Below are positions 41,348 through 50,600 of a DNA stretch of 64,000 nucleotides, one piece after another. A program made the position numbers and the translations under genes. The stretch is from the NCBI GenBank assembly GCA_934045905.1, contig OW203769.1, positions 26,071,705-26,135,704 on the forward strand, written 5' to 3'. The first letter of the stretch is position 1. Each line of letters starts with the position of its first letter. This stretch comes from Leuctra nigra (taxonomy: Eukaryota; Arthropoda; Insecta; Plecoptera; Leuctridae). Under the pieces are notes generated by a model that was given only the letters and a program-made list of their open reading frames with translations, was not told where the DNA came from and did no database searches.

Positions 41348-44050
41348 ATGTATTACACCCGTGAAAATTTACACATTAATATCATAAACCTTTATGGGGA
41401 GGAAATATTTCAAGCTACGAAGATTTTAGAGAAACTCATGTGCAGAAAAAGTAAGTTACTGTGTGATTTGGTGTTCTTGTGTCGCTGTCGTGATCAAGAT
41501 ATTATTCCAAACTTCGTCCGTTTAAAACACCACACAGTTAACTACGTAACTAATAGGATTTTGAAACGAGCTAGTGGAGCTATCCTTCGTGATGCGATTC
41601 ATAGAACACGTCGCATGCTAGACCATGTTGGCATCCAACTTCTTGATCTACGTGAAGATCTAAGTACCACTTTACATCCTCTTTTATATGATACTATCGA
41701 CAGAAGTTCTTTCCAAAGAGCTGAGTGCAACTCCATGATTAATACCGAGCGACATATACGTAAGTTTGAACGGCTTGTTGCCAGACAGAGACCAGCCATC
41801 GTCCATAGTGCGCAGACATCTCAATCAGTTACGATTGTACACAATCTTTCCGATATTCCTTTATCCGATGCTGCTATGAATGTATTATCAAGAGGTTTGA
41901 ATTTTGCTGTTGTACCGAATCGTTTGCCTGTTGAGTCCATCATAAGTTCGGTAGAAGCTGCTATTCATCGTCTACCTGAAGAGACTGCAGAGAATATTCG
42001 TATTGAGGCTTGTCAAATCCTTCAGAAAGCGAGATTACCCAAGAGAAATATTACTTATGAAGAAAATCAAGCTCTCAAGTCGTTACGAGATAACAAAGAC
42101 ATTGTTGTTCTTCATGCCGACAAGGGGAATGCTACGGTAATAATGAATACAGCAGACTACAATAACAAGGTAAACATTCTGCTACAAGATCCGGCCTACA
42201 TACCATACTTGACTGATCCGATTACATACCTGGAGAAAACGACTAAAGCCAAAATTATAGCATCACCTATTGAAGAAGACGTAAAAATCTCGCTTATTCC
42301 GAGAGAGAAGTCTTCGAGATTTCCGAAATTTTTTGGCCTCCCCAAAATACATAAGGTTGGAGCACCTTTAAGACCGATCGTGAGTTCTAGAGATTCTCCT
42401 CTTCAACCTCTTGCTCGGTTCTTGGGTAAACAGTTACAGCCGTATGCAACTTCAGCTGCGTCTTATGTCCAGAACGCTGATCATTTAGTTGATATTTTGA
42501 AGAGTCATGTATTTCCACCTGAAAGTATTCTAGTGAGCTTCGATGTTGTCTCACTTTACACTAAAGTTCCTATCCAGGAAACACTCGACATCATCAAGAT
42601 AAATCATAATCCTCCAAAACACATTTTAGATTTAGCTTCACACTGTCTATCTAATACATTTTTCATGTTTGACGGACAACGTTATAAACAAATTGAGGGA
42701 GCACCCATGGGGTCCTCTTTATCCCCAGTTGTTGCCAATCTGTTTATGGAGGATTTCGAGCTGAAGGCCATTGCATCCTCTCATATGAAACCTGATCTAT
42801 GGTTAAGGTATATTGATGATGTCTTAGTCATTTGGACACATGGACGTGAGGCTCTTTCAACATTCCTTGATCATCTCAATAATCAACACGAGAAGATTCG
42901 TTTCACTATGGAGATTGAGGAGAACAAACAGCTTCCGTTTTTGGATCTTCTCATAATTCGGAATGATGATAACTCTTTTGGTCATACAGTCTATCGCAAG
43001 CCCACTAATACACACAGGTATTTAAATGCTAAATCACACCACCATCCTGCGCAATTGAAGTCTGTGGCTCTTTCCCTTTCCACTCGATCTAAAAGATTAG
43101 CTGATGAGAATCATTTGCATGAAGAAATGAAGTTTCTGAGGAGTACTCTGAGGTCCAACGGTTACTCTGATTATATTATCAATCAGGCGTTCAAACATGA
43201 ACCCAAAGAAGATTCCGAGAAGGAGAAACTTCCAACTGCATACTTACCTTATGTTCAAGGAACTTCTGATAAAATAGCTAGAATCCTGAGAAAGCAAGGC
43301 ATTGCTACGACGTTCCACTCTGACAACAAGATAAGTTCGTTATTGAGAGGTGTGAAAGATCATATTCCCTTAGAATCGCAAGGCGTTTATGAAATCCCAT
43401 GTGGCTCTTGTGATCGAGTGTATGTGGGTCAGACTAATAGACGCATATCAAACAGAGTAGAAGAACATAAGAGGGCAGTTTTTCAAGATGATCCGAAATC
43501 TGCTCTGGCACAACATGTCCGAGGTTCTCAACACTTGATTAATTTCGATGAAGCGAAAACTCTAGCTTGTGAAATGAATTTCTATCCGCGTATTTATAGA
43601 GAAGCGATCGAAATAGTTAAAAGACCTGACAACTTAAACAAAAGAGATGACGCTAAAAGATTGCCAATAACGTGGTTACCTGCTTTATCAAATTCGATCA
43701 TCTCAGTTCAATCAAAATCTAGCGGCCTTGATCGGGTGGATGAAAACTTGTGCAGTGGTGATACGGCTGTAAACACAAACAATCAGCGAGGCAATCGAAG
43801 ACTAGGACTTGACTTAAATGTCAATGGTTTGTCTTCTGATAACGAAGACAATCGTCGAGTAACACGAAGCCAAGCACGTGACCTTGATACACTACCCTTA
43901 TCAGATCGTCTAGTTCTCCTCCAAGTGCAGACTCAAGAGGACAATAGAGGTTCATCTGATACACAAGTCAATCGAAGAGTGACACGAAGCCAAGCACGTG
44001 ACGTTGATACGCTTCCGCTAGCAGATCGTCTAGTGATACTTGATACTTGA
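41348..44050 (+). CDS. Penelope-like RT/GIY-YIG protein, unit 4
   Basis: 900 aa, complete, with all catalytic motifs (SFDVVSLY, YIDD, GVY...YVG, R703/E706/H707). The C-terminus carries two copies of a motif, RRVTRSQARD.DTLPL.DRLV, at ~836 and ~876. Protein sequence is the same as unit 5. The ATG lies in sequence identical to the 3' terminus of the preceding unit. Confidence 0.94.
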   Translation: MYYTRENLHINIINLYGEEIFQATKILEKLMCRKSKLLCDLVFLCRCRDQDIIPNFVRLKHHTVNYVTNRILKRASGAILRDAIHRTRRMLDHVGIQLLDLREDLSTTLHPLLYDTIDRSSFQRAECNSMINTERHIRKFERLVARQRPAIVHSAQTSQSVTIVHNLSDIPLSDAAMNVLSRGLNFAVVPNRLPVESIISSVEAAIHRLPEETAENIRIEACQILQKARLPKRNITYEENQALKSLRDNKDIVVLHADKGNATVIMNTADYNNKVNILLQDPAYIPYLTDPITYLEKTTKAKIIASPIEEDVKISLIPREKSSRFPKFFGLPKIHKVGAPLRPIVSSRDSPLQPLARFLGKQLQPYATSAASYVQNADHLVDILKSHVFPPESILVSFDVVSLYTKVPIQETLDIIKINHNPPKHILDLASHCLSNTFFMFDGQRYKQIEGAPMGSSLSPVVANLFMEDFELKAIASSHMKPDLWLRYIDDVLVIWTHGREALSTFLDHLNNQHEKIRFTMEIEENKQLPFLDLLIIRNDDNSFGHTVYRKPTNTHRYLNAKSHHHPAQLKSVALSLSTRSKRLADENHLHEEMKFLRSTLRSNGYSDYIINQAFKHEPKEDSEKEKLPTAYLPYVQGTSDKIARILRKQGIATTFHSDNKISSLLRGVKDHIPLESQGVYEIPCGSCDRVYVGQTNRRISNRVEEHKRAVFQDDPKSALAQHVRGSQHLINFDEAKTLACEMNFYPRIYREAIEIVKRPDNLNKRDDAKRLPITWLPALSNSIISVQSKSSGLDRVDENLCSGDTAVNTNNQRGNRRLGLDLNVNGLSSDNEDNRRVTRSQARDLDTLPLSDRLVLLQVQTQEDNRGSSDTQVNRRVTRSQARDVDTLPLADRLVILDT

Positions 44051-44303
44051 AAATATTTATTTTGTTCATGCTAAGTTATTGATGACAATTGTTATTTTGC
44101 ATAGTGTATTATCATTTGTAGACTCTGATTTTGACTTTTTCTGTTTCAAGTATGCTATGACTTTGTTCAATTTTTCTATTAGCTGTCAAATTATTTCTAT
44201 GAATTTGTAGTCCCTTGAAAATGATCGCTGTTATGTGGTCGAAACTGTTGGGAGAGGAATAAAAGTGATTTACACGGTATAAAGCCTAAGAAACTTATTA
44301 ATA

Positions 44304-47006
44304 ATGTATTACACCCGTGAAAATTTACACATTAATATCATAAACCTTTATGGGGAGGAAATATTTCAAGCTACGAAGATTTTAGAGAAACTCATGTGCA
44401 GAAAAAGTAAGTTACTGTGTGATTTGGTGTTCTTGTGTCGCTGTCGTGATCAAGATATTATTCCAAACTTCGTCCGTTTAAAACACCACACAGTTAACTA
44501 CGTAACTAATAGGATTTTGAAACGAGCTAGTGGAGCTATCCTTCGTGATGCGATTCATAGAACACGTCGCATGCTAGACCATGTTGGCATCCAACTTCTT
44601 GATCTACGTGAAGATCTAAGTACCACTTTACATCCTCTTTTATATGATACTATCGACAGAAGTTCTTTCCAAAGAGCTGAGTGCAACTCCATGATTAATA
44701 CCGAGCGACATATACGTAAGTTTGAACGGCTTGTTGCCAGACAGAGACCAGCCATCGTCCATAGTGCGCAGACATCTCAATCAGTTACGATTGTACACAA
44801 TCTTTCCGATATTCCTTTATCCGATGCTGCTATGAATGTATTATCAAGAGGTTTGAATTTTGCTGTTGTACCGAATCGTTTGCCTGTTGAGTCCATCATA
44901 AGTTCGGTAGAAGCTGCTATTCATCGTCTACCTGAAGAGACTGCAGAGAATATTCGTATTGAGGCTTGTCAAATCCTTCAGAAAGCGAGATTACCCAAGA
45001 GAAATATTACTTATGAAGAAAATCAAGCTCTCAAGTCGTTACGAGATAACAAAGACATTGTTGTTCTTCATGCCGACAAGGGGAATGCTACGGTAATAAT
45101 GAATACAGCAGACTACAATAACAAGGTAAACATTCTGCTACAAGATCCGGCCTACATACCATACTTGACTGATCCGATTACATACCTGGAGAAAACGACT
45201 AAAGCCAAAATTATAGCATCACCTATTGAAGAAGACGTAAAAATCTCGCTTATTCCGAGAGAGAAGTCTTCGAGATTTCCGAAATTTTTTGGCCTCCCCA
45301 AAATACATAAGGTTGGAGCACCTTTAAGACCGATCGTGAGTTCTAGAGATTCTCCTCTTCAACCTCTTGCTCGGTTCTTGGGTAAACAGTTACAGCCGTA
45401 TGCAACTTCAGCTGCGTCTTATGTCCAGAACGCTGATCATTTAGTTGATATTTTGAAGAGTCATGTATTTCCACCTGAAAGTATTCTAGTGAGCTTCGAT
45501 GTTGTCTCACTTTACACTAAAGTTCCTATCCAGGAAACACTCGACATCATCAAGATAAATCATAATCCTCCAAAACACATTTTAGATTTAGCTTCACACT
45601 GTCTATCTAATACATTTTTCATGTTTGACGGACAACGTTATAAACAAATTGAGGGAGCACCCATGGGGTCCTCTTTATCCCCAGTTGTTGCCAATCTGTT
45701 TATGGAGGATTTCGAGCTGAAGGCCATTGCATCCTCTCATATGAAACCTGATCTATGGTTAAGGTATATTGATGATGTCTTAGTCATTTGGACACATGGA
45801 CGTGAGGCTCTTTCAACATTCCTTGATCATCTCAATAATCAACACGAGAAGATTCGTTTCACTATGGAGATTGAGGAGAACAAACAGCTTCCGTTTTTGG
45901 ATCTTCTCATAATTCGGAATGATGATAACTCTTTTGGTCATACAGTCTATCGCAAGCCCACTAATACACACAGGTATTTAAATGCTAAATCACACCACCA
46001 TCCTGCGCAATTGAAGTCTGTGGCTCTTTCCCTTTCCACTCGATCTAAAAGATTAGCTGATGAGAATCATTTGCATGAAGAAATGAAGTTTCTGAGGAGT
46101 ACTCTGAGGTCCAACGGTTACTCTGATTATATTATCAATCAGGCGTTCAAACATGAACCCAAAGAAGATTCCGAGAAGGAGAAACTTCCAACTGCATACT
46201 TACCTTATGTTCAAGGAACTTCTGATAAAATAGCTAGAATCCTGAGAAAGCAAGGCATTGCTACGACGTTCCACTCTGACAACAAGATAAGTTCGTTATT
46301 GAGAGGTGTGAAAGATCATATTCCCTTAGAATCGCAAGGCGTTTATGAAATCCCATGTGGCTCTTGTGATCGAGTGTATGTGGGTCAGACTAATAGACGC
46401 ATATCAAACAGAGTAGAAGAACATAAGAGGGCAGTTTTTCAAGATGATCCGAAATCTGCTCTGGCACAACATGTCCGAGGTTCTCAACACTTGATTAATT
46501 TCGATGAAGCGAAAACTCTAGCTTGTGAAATGAATTTCTATCCGCGTATTTATAGAGAAGCGATCGAAATAGTTAAAAGACCTGACAACTTAAACAAAAG
46601 AGATGACGCTAAAAGATTGCCAATAACGTGGTTACCTGCTTTATCAAATTCGATCATCTCAGTTCAATCAAAATCTAGCGGCCTTGATCGGGTGGATGAA
46701 AACTTGTGCAGTGGTGATACGGCTGTAAACACAAACAATCAGCGAGGCAATCGAAGACTAGGACTTGACTTAAATGTCAATGGTTTGTCTTCTGATAACG
46801 AAGACAATCGTCGAGTAACACGAAGCCAAGCACGTGACCTTGATACACTACCCTTATCAGATCGTCTAGTTCTCCTCCAAGTGCAGACTCAAGAGGACAA
46901 TAGAGGTTCATCTGATACACAAGTCAATCGAAGAGTGACACGAAGCCAAGCACGTGACGTTGATACGCTTCCGCTAGCAGATCGTCTAGTGATACTTGAT
47001 ACTTGA
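44304..47006 (+). CDS. Penelope-like RT/GIY-YIG protein, unit 5
   Basis: 900 aa, complete and identical in protein to unit 4. It is the outermost copy; its 3' UTR (47007-47293) includes CGAAAC at ~47196, GGAATAAAAG at ~47212, and the terminus GTGAAAATTTACACATTAAT running into (AT)n. It is the best candidate for a source copy, together with unit 4. Confidence 0.94.
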   Translation: MYYTRENLHINIINLYGEEIFQATKILEKLMCRKSKLLCDLVFLCRCRDQDIIPNFVRLKHHTVNYVTNRILKRASGAILRDAIHRTRRMLDHVGIQLLDLREDLSTTLHPLLYDTIDRSSFQRAECNSMINTERHIRKFERLVARQRPAIVHSAQTSQSVTIVHNLSDIPLSDAAMNVLSRGLNFAVVPNRLPVESIISSVEAAIHRLPEETAENIRIEACQILQKARLPKRNITYEENQALKSLRDNKDIVVLHADKGNATVIMNTADYNNKVNILLQDPAYIPYLTDPITYLEKTTKAKIIASPIEEDVKISLIPREKSSRFPKFFGLPKIHKVGAPLRPIVSSRDSPLQPLARFLGKQLQPYATSAASYVQNADHLVDILKSHVFPPESILVSFDVVSLYTKVPIQETLDIIKINHNPPKHILDLASHCLSNTFFMFDGQRYKQIEGAPMGSSLSPVVANLFMEDFELKAIASSHMKPDLWLRYIDDVLVIWTHGREALSTFLDHLNNQHEKIRFTMEIEENKQLPFLDLLIIRNDDNSFGHTVYRKPTNTHRYLNAKSHHHPAQLKSVALSLSTRSKRLADENHLHEEMKFLRSTLRSNGYSDYIINQAFKHEPKEDSEKEKLPTAYLPYVQGTSDKIARILRKQGIATTFHSDNKISSLLRGVKDHIPLESQGVYEIPCGSCDRVYVGQTNRRISNRVEEHKRAVFQDDPKSALAQHVRGSQHLINFDEAKTLACEMNFYPRIYREAIEIVKRPDNLNKRDDAKRLPITWLPALSNSIISVQSKSSGLDRVDENLCSGDTAVNTNNQRGNRRLGLDLNVNGLSSDNEDNRRVTRSQARDLDTLPLSDRLVLLQVQTQEDNRGSSDTQVNRRVTRSQARDVDTLPLADRLVILDT

Positions 47007-47286
47007 AAATATTTATTTTGTTCATGCTAAGTTATTGATGACAATTGTTATTTTGCATAGTGTATTATCATTTGTAGACTCTGATTTTGACTTTTTCTGT
47101 TTCAAGTATGCTATGACTTTGTTCAATTTTTCTATTAGCTGTCAAATTATTTCTATGAATTTGTAGTCCCTTGAAAATGATCGCTGTTATGTGGTCGAAA
47201 CTGTTGGGAGAGGAATAAAAGTGATTTACACGGTATAAAGCCTAAGAAACTTATTAATAATGTATTACACCCGTGAAAATTTACAC

Positions 47287-47293
<7 letters not shown>
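47007..47293 (+). promoter_or_regulatory. 3' UTR/terminal region of the Penelope-like unit (representative copy)
   Basis: The same ~290-bp block follows every full unit and precedes the next ORF. It has CCCTTGAAAATGA, then a 4-bp stem (GATC...GGTC), then GAAAC, an arrangement reminiscent of a decayed hammerhead-type ribozyme core. An AATAAA for polyadenylation follows. In tandem units it must act both as 3' end and as 5' leader of the next copy. Confidence 0.5.

Positions 47294-47326
<33 letters not shown>
47288..47326. repeat. (AT)n tract at the right end of the array
   Basis: About 19 AT units abut the terminus of unit 5. Confidence 0.92.
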
Positions 47327-47329
<3 letters not shown>

Positions 47330-47360
47330 TGAATGGTTTCAGATTCGTAGCCATGATTTA

Positions 47361-47655
47361 TTAAGTAATTCATATTCGGTTTTTGCTACGTATTTATTTC
47401 AATAGCCGACGTTTCGTCCGTCCTCCGACAGACTTTTTCAAGGCTCAAGCAAACAAACTAATAAAATAAGAGTAAATTCAAAACACACTACTTTCTATAC
47501 AAGTGGAAATGCAGTAAATGTCAACATGACAGAAAATCAAAAAACAGATAAAGTTACATAGATAGTCTGGCTCCAGGAGATAGTCTGTCGGAGGACGGAC
47601 GAAACGTCGGCTATTGAAATAAATACGTAGCAAAAACCGAATATGAATTACTTAA
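47361..47655. mobile_element. inverted pair of a second Penelope-type terminus
   Basis: 74-bp perfect inverted arms lie at 47361-47434 and 47582-47655. Read outward on the right, the arm goes AGTCTGTCGGAGGACGGACG, AAACGTCGGCTATTGAAATA, and ends GAATTACTTAAT against another (AT)n tract (47654-47672). The left arm, on the minus strand, is preceded by GCCTTGAAAA. The GACGGACGAAACGTCGGC form is common at 3' ends of Penelope-like elements. No coding part is left between the arms, so this is a collapsed head-to-head pair of a different family from the main array. Confidence 0.6.
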
Positions 47656-47672
47656 TATATATATATATATAT

Positions 47673-50600
47673 AATGTGTATGTACATAATATTCAGCGGA
47701 TATGTAAATAAAATGCAAGTTGTGAACTTGTCAAGTGCTCAACAGAACAAGGTAGACATGTCTAAAACGAACTATGAGATAATTGGTAGTAGCAACTTTA
47801 GCTGATATTACTGCAATCATAATATGAGATTTAGTTAAATATTCATCTAATTCAAGGTAATCGAGAGACGAGCCCCGAACAATGACCGAAACCTTCGCAG
47901 ACCTTGTTATACTTATTCATCATCCATTTAACTCATTTGACACTCATTCATGTAAAAAATTCAACATTAATGCTGAATATTTTATATTGATTTTGGCTTC
48001 ATAGGATTTTGATATTTCACCCTAAGGTTTCGGAATTTCAATGTGTTTTATTAAATGAAGCTGGAATACTCCAGTATTAAAAGAATCATCTTCAACAGGG
48101 ATTTTTTATACAACAAACATGCATTTTGGTGCCTCAGAATCCTCTTTGCTCAATTTTAGCAACAAAAGACATTTACAGGTATAGATGTGTGTATTTTTTT
48201 TTTAGCAAATTGACATGCCAATTAAAACATTTTAATTAATTTAACATTTAAATAAATAGCCGAATGGTACTACCAAAGACATTGTATACCTACACTGAAT
48301 CAAAAAATTAATTATGACACGAAAATATTAAAATTTCTTTGAGCAAGATACTCACAGGCCGTATTTAATTCTTCATTTTTATGTCCATGCAAAATTCACA
48401 AAATTAAAATTATAAAAATGCACGGAGGAAAGTTTCAGAGAGAACATCACAATCACGTTTTTGATGAGATTTTGAACCAAAGATGTATACATTGTTCATG
48501 TGAATTTGTATTTTTTAATTCAATTTAATATTTTGTTAGATTATATTTATGGGTGATGAGGGGCTGTGATCACTACCTTAATCATTGCATTTTAATAGAT
48601 TGGTTGTATTCTCAAAAAGAAGTTGAAGGAATAATATGGCAAGCCAGTTTTAATTTTAAAAAAATTACTGAAATAATGTTACTCTAAAATCCTATTATAC
48701 GGAATGTAAATGTTCATAAAAACATGATATATTTTCTTTAATCACCGCAAACTCATAAGTATTTATACTAGGAACTATAAAAATTCCACTCTTTGAGACA
48801 TAAAAATATGTTGGTTATACATCAAGAATTTAATTACATATAAGAAAAATATAATTAAAACGACCATGAAAAAATTTAAGACGGAATAATGAAATTTTGA
48901 GGTGGCAAAAATAATTCTATCATAATTTTGACGATGATTGAGTACGTGTTACATGATTAACTAAACATTTTAAATTATATTAGCAGATTCCATACAAGTC
49001 GGTTCCTAAAGGGGTGGGGGCTTTGCTTTAAAAATAATTACATATAAATCATTTCGACCATGAAAAACACATTGAATTTATCATCTTAGATGATCAATAA
49101 TAATTTAAGAATCTAGTTTTAGAAACCGGAGCAAGGAAATTATGTATGTAGCATTAATGTTTGGAGGTTAAACTTTTAATGCGTCGCCCAAATCAGATGT
49201 TACTTCAGTAGCTCTTCTGATAACGCCTGTCAATACAGCACATGTTATAAAGGATTGTGTTTCAAGTAATTTATAGGTACGTTTATGAAAGAGAAAAGTC
49301 CTGGTTCAGTTTATTAAGAAATATTCACTGGACGGACTGTCCGATGATGAAGTTATTGTCTCCACACAGCTGAGTTATTCAAGCAATGTTTTGAATTTAT
49401 TGGAAATAAACTTAATTAGAAATAACAATCTGGTAAAGTTTCAACGTTTTAATGTAATTTACGTTTTATGTTCTAGCGCCTAACAAAAAATTACGTACTT
49501 TATAGGACATACAATTTTTTTTTATAAGTTGTACTTAGAAATAAAGTATGAAAAGTAGATATTATCTCAAATAGTTTACTTTTTAATATCATTTTCATGA
49601 AAATCGTGTTCTTGATATTTTGGTGTGTTGATAATGATTTCAACTATAATTGTGTAGGTATATAGGTAATTGCCGTGTTTATTAAGTTTACTAATACGAT
49701 ATTATGAGGGAAGATAAGCTATGGTCTCGGGCATGGTCTCGGGTCTGCTTCTCAGACCCTGGTTCGTTGCCCGACTTGTCGGATGGGTTTACGTGGGTTT
49801 CATGAAGTCTATATAGAGGCACTAAGAAAGTTTCTTTTTAATTAGAAGTATTAATGGAGTCTCGCCATATATATGTAATTCACCAATGAAAAAATAAAAA
49901 TAAAAATGAAAAAGTTAAAAAAGTACTTTATTAATATTTTCTTGTAATTTTGTTGACTTCCAAAAAAAAATTCAATCCCAAAGTGTGTAGGTATTGACAA
50001 AAAGTATAGACTATAGATATATGATACCTATTCTAATTTTAAAATAATTGCCATCTAATTTATTCTCCCCTTCATCACTTCTCCTCTCACCTGAATTAGA
50101 TCCCTCCCAGATGCATTATTCAAGATCACAAAAAACTTCCTGATAAATCTGGTTTGAAATCTGTCGTGATTATCACGATGCGTTTCCAAGAGTTGTAATA
50201 CTCATCCAAGGTCTTTAGAGGAGCAACATTTGACCTGTACCCACAGCCCCGTTGGTTCCGGTTCATTTCGCAAGCAAGGTCACCGCCTTCTTAGTACTGA
50301 CACACACCCCACACGGCGACACCAAGGCCCGTGGGCCCGTTTCCGTAAGTCCTGGCTTCGACCCCCGGTAAATACACGCCGATTATGTCTAGATTGCATT
50401 ATTATGTGAATTTAATTTATATTTTAACTTAGAGAATATTTTGGTCCCCAAAAATTAGTTTTATACTTGGATATAAAATGTTATTTTTAAATATACGGTA
50501 CAACGTGAATTAAACTGATGACTTATTGTATTAGAATGTAATTTTTTTAAAATAAATATAGATCTATCTTTGCTGTACACAACGATATTAAACTAAATGT

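Larger units (their letters stand above)
31317..47293. mobile_element. palindromic tandem array of Penelope-like retroelements
   Basis: Order from left: a full unit (minus, ORF 34302-31630); a 3' fragment (minus, to 34858); the centre; a 3' fragment (plus, from 34859); then four full plus-strand units with ORF starts at 35436, 38392-equivalent, 41348 and 44304. The plus-strand period is exactly 2956 bp. The outermost sequence on both sides is the same 3' terminus (GTGAAAATTTACACATTAAT) meeting an (AT)n tract. A partial copy followed by a full copy is the usual pseudo-LTR layout of Penelope-like elements. Units 1 and 2 form one sequence type and units 3-5 another. Confidence 0.92.

Noticed and set aside
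31317..47293. LTR retrotransposon or DIRS element
   Set aside because: No protease, integrase, RNase H or tyrosine recombinase; RT followed by GIY-YIG and the pseudo-LTR layout fit Penelope-like elements.
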